Shown here one piece after another: positions 26,132 through 35,022 of a DNA stretch of 61,142 nucleotides. The notes under the pieces are model-generated. The model was not told the origin of the DNA. It was given only the letters and a program-made list of their open reading frames with translations, and searched no databases. Position numbers and translations under genes: made by a program. The stretch covers positions 1 to 61,142 of the forward strand of contig DATBFG010000033.1 in assembly GCA_036558645.1 (NCBI GenBank). Reading direction: 5' to 3'. The stretch comes from DATBFG01 sp036558645 (GTDB lineage Bacteria; Acidobacteriota; Terriglobia; Terriglobales; Acidobacteriaceae). Each line of letters begins with the position of its first letter. The stretch's first letter is position 1.

Positions 26132-27643
26132 TTATGCGCCTGCGTGATCCTGCTTTCCGGATCGGAGTTTATTCGAAAGCTCTTCATAGAGCGTCCTGGC
26201 CGCGCCCGGTTCATTCAGTTTCGTCATGAACAGGCGGCGGATCGCAAGGCGGGTCACGCGTCCCTGAACGTATTTGTCGTACAGAGAATTCCCCAGCATA
26301 AATCCGAGCAACTCGGCACCCGCAGCAGGGTTTTCGTCAGGTGAGGAAGGAAGGCGTTGACCGCTCACGGCCGGCCGCGCCGGATAGAGAATGCGAGAGC
26401 CCAAGTATCCGAGGGCGTGTTCGATGACTTTCTCGAAAAAAACGTCGCCTGATCTTGTTTTCTTTAGACGCCGCCGGACCGGCAGACCACGGCAGGCGTG
26501 GTGGAGGAAGCGTGCCGCATCCTCGGCTGCATATGCCATCTGGAACTCGCGGGCGTGAAAGGTATTGAGTTCAGGGATGTAAACGCATCCTCGACTCTCA
26601 AGCTGTTGCAGGATGGCCTCGTGTGAAGTGACTCCCCACCGCTCGAGCAGTTTGATGAGTCGGTCTTCGCAGGCTCCGCTATCGATTTCAGGTAGCAGGT
26701 CAACGAGGAACTTCGGCTGTGTGCCGTTGTGAGAAGAGTAGCCGTCGATATCGAGAAAACGCATCAGGCTTTCAACCAGGTTGTAAAAGGTGGGAGCCAT
26801 GTCGGGGTCGTTGCCATCACGCCCCCAGCGGCTCAAGTGCAGGCGGTAGTTTTCGTATTTTTCCAACGGTGTCGAAGTAAAGACACAAAACACTTCCTCA
26901 GAAATCTTTACTGCCTCGACGCAGTCGTTCTCCTCGCCGGCGGCCCGCCAATAGAGCGGATCGATATTCTGCAAGACTGTTGTCACGTGGTCGTTGGGCA
27001 AGGCCACGCGCACCGCGCGAGGCAGATGGCCGGGAGCCAGGTGCGATTCTCCAAACAGCACTGCAATAACAGCATTGGGATGCTGCTGCCGGATCTCGCT
27101 CATCTTGACTGCGGCATGGCGGTCGCGCGCTCCGATGCGGCGCAGATTTTCGCGAGGCATGCAGTCCAGCCCGTAGACGCCCTCACCGTGCTCGCGAGCA
27201 CTGAGCAGTAGTTCGTAAAACGGAGACCATTCATACCCCCAGTCGATATCGAAGCGAAGACGATGGCGTAGCTCGTTTTCGTCGGCCTCGTGGCGCCACC
27301 ATTCGTCCACGATATGCTGGTCACGCGAAAAAATAGTCTCCACTCCCAGAACGATGGGCCGGTCACCCGGCTGGGCGCGTTGTTCCATGAGAGCGGCAGC
27401 GTATCGTTGCGAGGCGGGAAGCGCGTGGTAATCGCCGATCAGCAGGATGTCGGCTTTTTGGATTTCTGCCGCGAGCTGGTCATTGTCGAGAACTGATTCG
27501 TAAGACCGATACGCCTGGCTGAAGTCTTTGAGATATTTTCGGTGCTCGCTGGAATCCTGGCTGCGGATTTCACGCCGCACACCCGCCAGCGCATCCAGTT
27601 GGGCTGCGCTGCGTCGGGACCGTAGATTGGTGTTCCTCGCCAT
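26132..27643 (-). CDS. ChaN-like (haem-binding/TIKI superfamily) protein
   Basis: A 503-residue protein. The N-terminal 260 residues match the ChaN domain: DILLIGDYHALPASQR near residue 66 and AVLFGESHLAPGHLP near 190, the two motifs holding the conserved histidines and acidic residues of the EreA/ChaN/TIKI fold. The C-terminal 240 residues are not part of that domain and I do not recognise them. There is no signal peptide, unlike typical ChaN lipoproteins, so it would act in the cytoplasm. Divergent from ubiX with a gap of 112 bases. The reaction is unknown. Confidence 0.75.
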   Translation of the reverse strand: MARNTNLRSRRSAAQLDALAGVRREIRSQDSSEHRKYLKDFSQAYRSYESVLDNDQLAAEIQKADILLIGDYHALPASQRYAAALMEQRAQPGDRPIVLGVETIFSRDQHIVDEWWRHEADENELRHRLRFDIDWGYEWSPFYELLLSAREHGEGVYGLDCMPRENLRRIGARDRHAAVKMSEIRQQHPNAVIAVLFGESHLAPGHLPRAVRVALPNDHVTTVLQNIDPLYWRAAGEENDCVEAVKISEEVFCVFTSTPLEKYENYRLHLSRWGRDGNDPDMAPTFYNLVESLMRFLDIDGYSSHNGTQPKFLVDLLPEIDSGACEDRLIKLLERWGVTSHEAILQQLESRGCVYIPELNTFHAREFQMAYAAEDAARFLHHACRGLPVRRRLKKTRSGDVFFEKVIEHALGYLGSRILYPARPAVSGQRLPSSPDENPAAGAELLGFMLGNSLYDKYVQGRVTRLAIRRLFMTKLNEPGAARTLYEELSNKLRSGKQDHAGA

Positions 27644-27755
27644 GCCAATGATGTATCGAACTCTACGGCCTCAATGAGAAGCCCGAGCAAGCTCGTACTG
27701 CTTGACTTGGGTTCGACCACGTCCCTATGCTCAGGACGCGCGTCCCGGAGCCTGA

Positions 27756-28358
27756 TTGACAGACATCCCGCCCAAAAATCTGACGGTGGCCACGACCGGT
27801 GCCAGCGGATCGCTATTCCTCAAGCACCTGCTGCTTGCCGTCAATGGCGATAAGCGGGTCGAGACCATCAACTTCATTGCCTCCGACAGCGCCCTGCGCG
27901 TGATGGCCGAGGAACTTAGCCTGCGCGGCCGCAGCAACCTGATTTCGCAAATCCTCGGCAAGTCCTCGCGCAAGATTCAGGTACAGTCGAACAACAACAT
28001 CGGCGCCAACGTTGCCAGCGGGTCCTATCCTGCGGACGCGATGGTCGTTATCCCATGCAGCGTCGGTACGCTCGCGCGTATCGCCAACGGCGTCGCTTCA
28101 CACCTGATCGAGCGGGCTGCCGATGTTTGCCTAAAAGAGGCACGGCCACTGGTACTTTGTGTACGAGAGACTCCTCTTAATAAGATTCACATCCGCAACA
28201 TGTACCGGGCTGCCGATGCCGGAGCCACGATCTTTCCCTTAATCCCAACCTTCTATAACCGCCCTACCAAGCCGGACACCATGGCGCACGAGTTCGCGAA
28301 TCGCGTGCTGGCTCATATCGGCTTGTCCCAGCCTGGAGCCTATCGCTGGAAAGGCTGA
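27756..28358 (+). CDS. ubiX: Flavin prenyltransferase UbiX
   Basis: UbiX joins dimethylallyl phosphate to FMN, giving the prenylated FMN used by UbiD-type decarboxylases. The 200-residue length is right and family motifs are present: TVATTGASGSLF near residue 10 (FMN binding), the ASDSALRVM strand near 42, VVIPCSVGTLARIANGVA near 96, LVLCVRETPLNKIHIRNM near 128 and PTFYNRP near 165. The start is the TTG at 27756 with GGAG upstream. No ubiD partner is in the window. Confidence 0.92.
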   Translation: MTDIPPKNLTVATTGASGSLFLKHLLLAVNGDKRVETINFIASDSALRVMAEELSLRGRSNLISQILGKSSRKIQVQSNNNIGANVASGSYPADAMVVIPCSVGTLARIANGVASHLIERAADVCLKEARPLVLCVRETPLNKIHIRNMYRAADAGATIFPLIPTFYNRPTKPDTMAHEFANRVLAHIGLSQPGAYRWKG

Positions 28359-28457
28359 AAAATCAGCAACTTAGCCGAATATCTTCTCAGGGGAGTAGCT
28401 CCAGTGTAGGAACCGGAGTGGGAGGCAGGAAGATTGCGTTGGGACGTGTCCTGGAGA

Positions 28458-28496
28458 TTGACTATTTATTTTGACCATGATCTAATAGTGTGGTCA
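28458..28496 (+). promoter_or_regulatory. Sigma-70 promoter and operator of the Phd/PIN pair
   Basis: TTGACT (28458-28463), 17 bases, TCTAAT (28481-28486): one mismatch in each box. The predicted transcript start is within about 5 bases of the ATG at 28496. TGACCA (28472-28477) and TGGTCA (28491-28496) form an inverted repeat over the -10 region, a fitting site for self-repression by the antitoxin. Confidence 0.65.
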
Positions 28497-28735
28497 TGAA
28501 AACGGTGGCGATCTCTGAGTTCAAGGCCAAGTGCCTCTCTTTGATCGAAGAGGTACAGAAAACAAAGCAACCGCTAAGGGTTACTCGCTTCGGTAAGCCT
28601 GTGGCAGAGGTAGTTCCCATAGCGCCTACGCCGATGCCGGACTGGTTTGGCTCGATGAAAGGGACGTTTCAAATCTTGGGAGACATCATCTCTCCTGCCA
28701 GTGATGAGGACGAATGGGAGGTTCTGCGGGATTGA
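28496..28735 (+). CDS. Phd/YefM-type antitoxin
   Basis: A 79-residue antitoxin. The N-terminal half is the Phd/YefM DNA-binding fold (MKTVAISEFKAKC, then LIEEVQKTKQPLRVTRFGKP-VAEVVP), the C-terminal half, with W and acidic residues (SDEDEWEVL), would wrap the toxin. I take the ATG at 28496. There is no ribosome site, and the promoter places transcript start a few bases upstream, so translation is probably leaderless. Its stop codon overlaps the TTG start of the toxin (TTGA), which is typical of coupled translation of such pairs. Confidence 0.87.
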   Translation: MKTVAISEFKAKCLSLIEEVQKTKQPLRVTRFGKPVAEVVPIAPTPMPDWFGSMKGTFQILGDIISPASDEDEWEVLRD

Positions 28736-29121
28736 AGCTTCTCCTTGATACTCACATTTGGTTGTGGACATTGGAATGGTCTGAAAGGTTGGGACCTTCT
28801 GTGAAACAAGAGCTAAGAAACCCCAGCAATGAGCTGTGGCTCTCACCTATTAGCACGTGGGAGGTACTCACTCTCAATGCCAAGGGGAGAATGCACATTC
28901 AGGAGAACCTTCGAGACTGGATCGAGCGGGCAACGGCGAAGTATCGGGAAGCACCGCTGACACATGAGATTGCCCTCGCGGCGCGATTGTTACCTTTTCC
29001 ACATCAGGATCCTGCCGACCGCTTTCTGGCCGCAACGGCTCAAGTGCTGGACTTAACTCTGCTGACCGCAGATGCTCGCCTTCTCGGCCTGGGCGAGATC
29101 GCAACCATGGCGAATCGCTAA
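28732..29121 (+). CDS. PIN-domain toxin (VapC-like ribonuclease)
   Basis: A 129-residue PIN-domain RNase, toxin of the pair with the Phd-type antitoxin. The acidic catalytic residues are visible: LLLDTHIWLW at the start, the E in STWEVLTLN near residue 42, DPADRFLAATA near 92 and LLTADARLL near 112. I take the TTG at 28732 because it overlaps the antitoxin stop and follows GGAGG by 10 bases; an in-frame ATG at 28714 would add six residues. The pair would act on tRNA or mRNA when the antitoxin is lost. Confidence 0.88.
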   Translation: MKLLLDTHIWLWTLEWSERLGPSVKQELRNPSNELWLSPISTWEVLTLNAKGRMHIQENLRDWIERATAKYREAPLTHEIALAARLLPFPHQDPADRFLAATAQVLDLTLLTADARLLGLGEIATMANR

Positions 29122-29190
29122 CAGATTTCCACTCGAGGATCGTCTGATTCAACTCGCGAAAACCGACTCACACCCGTGCTATAAGACACC

Positions 29191-30150
29191 ATGCGCTTGA
29201 GCGACTACGCACCCAGACCTGCGCACTTCAAGTGGCTGCTCGATTCTGACCCGGCGATCCGCTGGCAGGTCATGAGAGATCTCACTGATTCGCATTCCGA
29301 CGCGATTGCCTCGGAACGATCACGCGTTGCGACAGAAGGCTGGGGCGCCCAACTTCTGGCCCGTCAATCTCCCGGCGGCAACTGGGGTGGCCCGAAAGAG
29401 GACCATGGCCTGCTTGTTACCCTTTATAGTCTCGTCGTTTTGATGGACCTTGGCCTCGATCCCTCCAGCAAACAGGCTCAGAAGATGATCGCCCGCGTCG
29501 ACAAGCATCTTGTGTTCACGCCGCTCAACAACCGGCCGTACCTTCGTGGTGAAACGGAGCCCTGCATCAACGGAAGAATCCTCGCGATCGGCGCGTATTT
29601 CAAGAAACCGAATCACGCGCTGGCCAGACGACTCCTTAGCGAGCAACTCGACGATGGGGGCTGGAACTGCGATGCGGTTTTGCCTTCTCCCAAACGCCCG
29701 AAAAGCAAGCGCTCCTCGTTCCATACCACAATCTGCGTGCTCGAGGGGCTGCTGGCGTACGAGAAAGCCGGACACAAATCAGCTGCTGTCACGAAGGCTC
29801 GCAAGCGCGGAGAAAATTATCTCCTCGAGCGTCGAATGTTTCGTTCAAGGCGAACCGGCGAGGTAATCGACGAACGATGGCTCCGCTTCTCGTTCCCAAC
29901 TTTCTGGCACTATGACGTCCTGCGCGGACTCGACTACCTGCGGAGCGCAGGAGTCAAACCGGACAAGCGAGTCCATGAAGCCGTCGCGATCGTAATGAAG
30001 CGCCGTCACCAGAACGGACGTTGGCCGATGAACCTGCTTCACCGGGAACGCATTCCTCTCGAGATGGAAACCGCCGTCGGCAGCGCCAGCCGCTGGAACA
30101 CACTGCGCGCGCTGCGGGTGCTGCGATGGTATGGCAACGGAGCGTGGTAG
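29191..30150 (+). CDS. Squalene-cyclase-like alpha/alpha toroid protein
   Basis: A 319-residue cytoplasmic protein with the alpha/alpha-toroid pattern seen in squalene/terpene cyclase and prenyltransferase beta folds: repeated QW-like units such as SPGGNWGGPKEDHG near residue 60, LDDGGWNCDA near 151 and RRHQNGRWPMNL near 270. The catalytic aspartate-rich motif of cyclases is not visible, and the protein is half the usual length, so a substrate-binding or unknown enzyme role is likelier. The start of the next gene (DUF72) overlaps its end by 20 bases, so the two are likely cotranscribed. Confidence 0.7.
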   Translation: MRLSDYAPRPAHFKWLLDSDPAIRWQVMRDLTDSHSDAIASERSRVATEGWGAQLLARQSPGGNWGGPKEDHGLLVTLYSLVVLMDLGLDPSSKQAQKMIARVDKHLVFTPLNNRPYLRGETEPCINGRILAIGAYFKKPNHALARRLLSEQLDDGGWNCDAVLPSPKRPKSKRSSFHTTICVLEGLLAYEKAGHKSAAVTKARKRGENYLLERRMFRSRRTGEVIDERWLRFSFPTFWHYDVLRGLDYLRSAGVKPDKRVHEAVAIVMKRRHQNGRWPMNLLHRERIPLEMETAVGSASRWNTLRALRVLRWYGNGAW

Positions 30151-30934
30151 GTTACTCACAAGCAACATTGAGCCTTACTGTGATCATCCACTCTCCGTGG
30201 CTTGCGACATTCGCATCGGGACCTCTGGATTCCACTACAAGCACTGGTGCGGGACCTTCTATCCCGAGAAGACACCGACCGCGAAAATGCTTGGCTGCTA
30301 CCTGCAGCACTTCGACACCGTGGAGCTGAACAATCCTTTCTATCGGCTTCCAAAAGAGAGCACGTTTGACACCTGGCGCGAGGGTACGCCTCCCAATTTT
30401 GTGCTTGCGGTGAAGGCCAGCCGATTCATCACACACAACAAGAAACTAAAAGACCCGCAGAACGCGTTGGATAAATTCTTCCCGCCAGTGGCGCATCTGG
30501 GCAGCAAGCTGGGGCCGATTCTTTTTCAACTGCCTCCGAGTTGGAAGGTGAATATCGAGCGCCTGCACGACTTTCTCGAAATTCTGCCGCGCGATGTTCG
30601 CTATACCTTCGAATTTCGCGAGCACTCGTGGATTACCGATGAAGTGAACGCCGTGCTGCGGAAGTTCAACGCCGCCTTCTGCATTTACGAACTCGCGGGA
30701 TATCACACGCCGCTGCACGTGACCGCCGACTTTGCCTACGTCCGCCTGCACGGCCCGGCACAGGGCAAGTATCAGGGAAGCTATAGCGACGATCGCCTGG
30801 CGCAGTGGGCGGAACAAATTCGGGAGTGGGCGAAGAGTCTGAAAGCTGTCTATATATATTTCGATAATGATCAGGCGGGGTATGCGGCGCAGAATGCGGT
30901 CAGGCTGAGGAGGATGCTAGCTTTGCCTTGTTAA
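30131..30934 (+). CDS. DUF72 (YecE-like) protein
   Basis: A 267-residue protein of the DUF72 family, which has a TIM-barrel fold. Marks: IRIGTSGFHYKHWCGTFYPE near residue 28, the VELNNPFYRLP segment near 65, the basic FVLAVKASRFITH near 92, LGPILFQLPPSW near 130, EFREHSW near 160, AYVRLHGP near 204 and a YIYFDNDQAGYA end. The reaction is not established. The start is uncertain: the ATG at 30131 lies within the toroid gene and lacks a ribosome site, and the DUF72 core starts only near residue 24. Its end overlaps the convergent M48 gene by 35 bases. Confidence 0.85.
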   Translation: MATERGRLLTSNIEPYCDHPLSVACDIRIGTSGFHYKHWCGTFYPEKTPTAKMLGCYLQHFDTVELNNPFYRLPKESTFDTWREGTPPNFVLAVKASRFITHNKKLKDPQNALDKFFPPVAHLGSKLGPILFQLPPSWKVNIERLHDFLEILPRDVRYTFEFREHSWITDEVNAVLRKFNAAFCIYELAGYHTPLHVTADFAYVRLHGPAQGKYQGSYSDDRLAQWAEQIREWAKSLKAVYIYFDNDQAGYAAQNAVRLRRMLALPC

Positions 30935-31946
30935 TCTCTTTCGCAGCAGTCTGGATCGCCTGAACTCGCCGTGAAAGAGAGGGGTGAGTCATAAACAATT
31001 CAGTGATTCTGTGGCAATGAGATGGTGTTTCGGTTACGCGATAAAGATTGACCAATGCCTGAATACCCGCCTCAGGCGAACCCGTCCACCCGACAGCTAT
31101 GCGGTCCGACTCGTACTCAAATCGTCTGGAAACAAAATAAAGCAGCAAGATGGGGCCCAACGCTGTGACGAAGTTGAACACCGGGCGCGACTTTGAAGGG
31201 CCGACAATGAGGGCTAAAACAGCGGCGATTCCGTAAACCACCGCCGCCATCAACATTTTCTTCCGCCCATGGTGCCGCTTTACGTGTCCCAACTCGTGGG
31301 CAACCACGAAGTCAAGCTCAGGCTCATCAAGAAACTTGCCATAGTTATCGGTGATTGCGACTGCCTTCGACATCCCGTAGGCGTTTGTGAGATGCCCCTT
31401 GCCCGCCGGGACGACATAAACCCGGGTAAGCTCAATATTCTCCCTTTTCGCCATCGCGAATGCGCGCTTATACAACTCGCCGGACTTTACTCGCTGCAGT
31501 TTCATGCCTTGAGCAGCCCTGAGCCGCACAACTGAGATTAGGGTAAGTACCGCGGCAAACCCAAGCCAGAGAACTCCGATTGTGCGCCGCTCATACAGAT
31601 CTTCAAATGCCATCGCGACGACCAGAAGCGTAACGGTCGGAGACATGGTCCGCCAAAAAACCAGTTGCATCAGATCCCAGGGCGTCCATTTCCGATGCAG
31701 AATGATCGTGTCCGCGAAGTAAGTAAGTCCATACACGCCGAATACGACTGTGATCGGTATGAACCAGAAAAACACTACTCCTTGCGGGGATTCCGGATTC
31801 CATCCGAAACGGTATAGCAGATTGGGAAAAACAGAGGAGTCCGACAGCGACCACCATGCGGAAACGGACAATAGGATGACAATGTTCAGGTATCGACGAA
31901 TAAAGCTCCAACCTGCTCGAAGCAATCCCCCCTTCAGATCTGTCAT
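30900..31946 (-). CDS. M48-family membrane metallopeptidase
   Basis: A 348-residue inner-membrane zinc protease of the M48 (HtpX/Ste24) type. Four or so hydrophobic helices (about residues 18-38, 55-80, 100-118 and 125-145) come before the catalytic domain, two more lie around 230-270. HELGHVKRHH near residue 215 gives the two zinc histidines and catalytic Glu, and FEYESDRIA near 280 the third ligand. Such proteases clear damaged membrane proteins. The ATG overlaps the stop of the VWA gene (TGATG), so it is the last gene of a coupled three-gene operon. Confidence 0.9.
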   Translation of the reverse strand: MTDLKGGLLRAGWSFIRRYLNIVILLSVSAWWSLSDSSVFPNLLYRFGWNPESPQGVVFFWFIPITVVFGVYGLTYFADTIILHRKWTPWDLMQLVFWRTMSPTVTLLVVAMAFEDLYERRTIGVLWLGFAAVLTLISVVRLRAAQGMKLQRVKSGELYKRAFAMAKRENIELTRVYVVPAGKGHLTNAYGMSKAVAITDNYGKFLDEPELDFVVAHELGHVKRHHGRKKMLMAAVVYGIAAVLALIVGPSKSRPVFNFVTALGPILLLYFVSRRFEYESDRIAVGWTGSPEAGIQALVNLYRVTETPSHCHRITELFMTHPSLSRRVQAIQTAAKEINKAKLASSSA

Positions 31947-32851
31947 CAAGGGATCTCGATCTGTGACGGCGCTCGGATCGACAGGTGAGGCAAGGTGGCA
32001 GATGCCTTAATCGAAAGGCTCTTAGGGCCAGATTTTGACCCGGCGGGCACTTTTGTCGTTATCAGAAAGCTGCCGGCAAGGTCACGCCTCAAGGAATCTA
32101 TTGCGGGTTGCGAGGTTCCTTTTGGCAGGAAATAGACTTCTCCTCCGGAAATAGATGCAATCAATCCCAACTGTTCGCCTTGCATCTCTGCTTGGACGGC
32201 GTCAGGCGCGAAAATAAAGATTGGTACGCCAGTATCGGGCAACTTGCCCATTAACTGCTCGAAGCTTATTTGACTGATGTTGTCGTGCCCATCAGAGAAT
32301 AAAAATATCACCTTCCTGTGGTCGCCCTCGACATTCTGCTGCTTGAGCCATCTCGCCGCCGACAGAAGGGCCAAACGAAAGGCTGAAACGTCCTTGCCTT
32401 TGCGTGTCAGCTTATGCTCAATCTTCTTCGGATCACTTTCATTTCTGACGTCGATGTAAACTTGATCCCCGAAGTTGACTAGATCACCCTCGTCCGAATT
32501 GCTGACGACCTGTCGCAGTAATTCATCGGCAGCAGCGGTCTGCTCTTTGATACCACCCGGCCACTTCGATACTCCGCTGGAATCATTCAACAGGGCATAT
32601 CGATAATGTTTGTCGGCCAACGAAACGACTCGTTCGACCGCTGCGGGTTCGCCTCCGACGTTGACCTCCAAATCTGACGGCTTTACAACGACGGGCTTCT
32701 GATCGTCTGACCTGAGGATTACAGAAATATCGAGGGATTGCTGCGCGTCCAAGCGGCTGCCCGGGAAAAGCAAGAATGCGAGGCCGCATAATCGCACAAT
32801 CCATGCGAGGGGACTGCGCCGCCCATTGGCCTCAGGCCTCACCATCGTCAT
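31946..32851 (-). CDS. Secreted VWFA-related domain protein
   Basis: A 301-residue protein with a signal peptide (LAWIVRLCGLAFLLFPG, ending LDAQ) and one von Willebrand factor A-like domain. The MIDAS-like loop is ALLNDSSGVSKW near residue 90, followed by AADELLRQVVSNSDEGDLV, the FLFSDGHDN strand near 178 and IFIFAPDAV near 205. This is the VWFA-related type common in Acidobacteriota, expected to bind proteins through a metal ion in the periplasm or outside. Its ATG overlaps the CocE stop (ATGA) and its stop overlaps the M48 start, so translation of all three is coupled. Confidence 0.87.
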   Translation of the reverse strand: MTMVRPEANGRRSPLAWIVRLCGLAFLLFPGSRLDAQQSLDISVILRSDDQKPVVVKPSDLEVNVGGEPAAVERVVSLADKHYRYALLNDSSGVSKWPGGIKEQTAAADELLRQVVSNSDEGDLVNFGDQVYIDVRNESDPKKIEHKLTRKGKDVSAFRLALLSAARWLKQQNVEGDHRKVIFLFSDGHDNISQISFEQLMGKLPDTGVPIFIFAPDAVQAEMQGEQLGLIASISGGEVYFLPKGTSQPAIDSLRRDLAGSFLITTKVPAGSKSGPKSLSIKASATLPHLSIRAPSQIEIP

Positions 32852-34800
32852 TGCTTATTTCCCTCTACCACCGGCAACTCCACAAAACTCGCCTCGCCCG
32901 CCGCGTGATACACCCGCTGCGTAGCCTTCCGATAATCCCCGGGCTTCGCCCAGAAGACATTCGGTACAAACGTTTGCGGGTTGCGATCGTATAGCGGGAA
33001 CCATGCTGACTGGATCTGCACCATCACCCGATGCCCCGGCAAGAACACATGATTCGCCGTCGGCAATGCGAACTTATAGAGCAGCGGCTTGCCGGATTCG
33101 ATCGGCTTCGGATTCTCCAGGCTCTCGCGATAGCGTCCGCGAAAGATGTCGGCTGAAATCATCAGTTGATATCCGCCCATCGGCGGATCGTCGGCAACCT
33201 CGTCCGGATAAAGATCGATCACCTTTACCACCCAATCGGAATCCGTGCCGCTGGTTGAAGCCATCAGGTTCACGATCGGATGACCAGAAATCTTGAGCGG
33301 TGCGGTCAGCACTTCGGACGTGTAACTCAATACGTCTGGACGGCTCGAAATCTCGCGCTGATCATCCACCAGCCAGCGCGACCAGGAGTTGTTGTCAATT
33401 GGGCGGGTGCGAAATTGGGCCGGCTTGGCCGGATCAGAAACGTATTCATCGAAGGCGGCGTCGCCATTCCTCGGAGCTGCGAATCCGGCCTTGAATCCAG
33501 CAGTTAAATAAAGAGGAGTCGGCTTCACGTTGCATCCACTCGGGCACCCTGACGGCCAACTCGATAGGCGCAGCCATTTGTTGGTTCCAGTTTCGTAAGC
33601 CGTTACAGGCGAGACATCCGATCTCGGTGCATCGTCTTTCAAGTAATGATCCAAAAACGGACGCAGGATCTCCTGACGGAAATACTTCGCCGTGTCGCTA
33701 CCGAACTTGATCGCGCCTAGATTGCTTCCCTCGTGAATCTGCTGACCGTGGTACCACGGCCCGAGGACGAGAAAAACCTTGTCATTGTTTGCGTCTTTGG
33801 GCTTTATGGCTTTGTAGACAGCGACAGCACCGTAGATGTCTTCCTGATCCCATAAGCCGGCAACCAGCATCATTGGCACCTTCAGCGGCTCGGCCGCTAA
33901 CACGCGGTCCATGGCTTGATCGCGCCAGAAGGCGTCATAGCTGGGGTGCTCGAGAATCTTGCGCCAGAATCCGACCTGTTCCATTCCGTGCTGGCGTCCA
34001 AGTTCACCGGCTGAGCCAGCCTGCAGGAACATGTCGTAGTCGTCGTAGTAGCTCTTCCACCACTTGGCGGTGTTATCGCGAGTGCCTTCCTGCTCGTAGA
34101 TGTAGGGCATTCCCTGCTCGCGGAAAGCGCCGTTGTGAAACCAATCGTCGCCTATCCATCCATCAACCATCGGGTTCATGGGAATAGAAACTTTCAGCGC
34201 AGGGTGCGGATTGACCAGGGCCATTAGCGGCGTGAATCCATCGTAGGAAATTCCCAGGATGCCGACTTTGCCGTTGCTCTCAGGAACGTTTTTTACCAGC
34301 CAGTCGATGGTGTCGTAGGTGTCGGTGGCGTGATCGACCGGCGTAGGGTTCTGCGGCCCGTGCAGCGGGCGGTTCATCACGTAGTCGCCCTCGGATCCGT
34401 ACTTGCCGCGGACATCCTGCACCACGCGGATGTATCCTCCTTCGACAATTACGTCGGTTGGATTGTCGTAGCCTTCGAGGCTGGGGCCGAGATGCGAACT
34501 CTGTTCCTGCGTCGTCATGTTGTTTGCGTTATAGGGAGTGCGCGTCAGCAGCATGGGAGCGTTCTTTGCACCTTTGGGGATGAGGATGACGGTGTGCAGG
34601 CGGACTCCGTCGCGCATGGGAATCATTTCTTCGCGGCGAGTGTAGTCGAAGCTCTCAGTGGAGCGCTTAAGCGTAGCCGGAGTTTCGCTGGGATAGTTGG
34701 GATACTTTGGCGGGGTTTGTGCCGATAGTGGCGCGAGGGACAGGAAAAGGATGATGCAAGTTTGGATGGTGGAATGACGCCGCTTGGCTGAGTTCGCCAT
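32848..34800 (-). CDS. Secreted CocE/NonD family hydrolase (S15)
   Basis: A 650-residue exported serine hydrolase of the X-Pro dipeptidyl-peptidase/cocaine esterase class. A signal peptide (STIQTCIILFLSLAPLSAQ) leads to the alpha/beta domain with MRDGVRLHT near residue 60, the nucleophile in GILGISYDG near 160, the acid in GLWDQEDIY near 314 and the His in GPWYHGQQ near 345. A C-terminal jelly-roll domain follows (SGHPIVNLMAST, then FLPGHRVMVQIQS). AGGAGG lies 4 bases before the ATG at 34798-34800. It is first in the CocE-VWA-M48 operon. It may act on alpha-amino acid esters or peptides. Confidence 0.9.
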   Translation of the reverse strand: MANSAKRRHSTIQTCIILFLSLAPLSAQTPPKYPNYPSETPATLKRSTESFDYTRREEMIPMRDGVRLHTVILIPKGAKNAPMLLTRTPYNANNMTTQEQSSHLGPSLEGYDNPTDVIVEGGYIRVVQDVRGKYGSEGDYVMNRPLHGPQNPTPVDHATDTYDTIDWLVKNVPESNGKVGILGISYDGFTPLMALVNPHPALKVSIPMNPMVDGWIGDDWFHNGAFREQGMPYIYEQEGTRDNTAKWWKSYYDDYDMFLQAGSAGELGRQHGMEQVGFWRKILEHPSYDAFWRDQAMDRVLAAEPLKVPMMLVAGLWDQEDIYGAVAVYKAIKPKDANNDKVFLVLGPWYHGQQIHEGSNLGAIKFGSDTAKYFRQEILRPFLDHYLKDDAPRSDVSPVTAYETGTNKWLRLSSWPSGCPSGCNVKPTPLYLTAGFKAGFAAPRNGDAAFDEYVSDPAKPAQFRTRPIDNNSWSRWLVDDQREISSRPDVLSYTSEVLTAPLKISGHPIVNLMASTSGTDSDWVVKVIDLYPDEVADDPPMGGYQLMISADIFRGRYRESLENPKPIESGKPLLYKFALPTANHVFLPGHRVMVQIQSAWFPLYDRNPQTFVPNVFWAKPGDYRKATQRVYHAAGEASFVELPVVEGNKQ

Positions 34801-34987
34801 TGTGCCTCCTAGCGAAGGAGCAGTGTAGCAAAGAGGGTTCAACGCCTGTCATCACAACCGCAGCGAAAGCGAGGCCGAGCGCAGTGAAGGAACCCGGGAT
34901 TTGGCGCAATTCGGGACTTCGTTGGCTGAGCGGCCATGGACCATATACCCGCTGCTGCACACCCAGATTCCCCGTCACCCCGGCCAC

Positions 34988-35016
34988 TTGATCCCGAGTT
35001 CATTTTCGAATACTCT
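34988..35016 (+). promoter_or_regulatory. Sigma-70-type promoter of a structured RNA
   Basis: TTGATC (34988-34993), 17 bases, TACTCT (35011-35016). The predicted start near 35023 lies just before the closing stem of the RNA candidate. Confidence 0.5.
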
Positions 35017-35022
35017 CGAATT

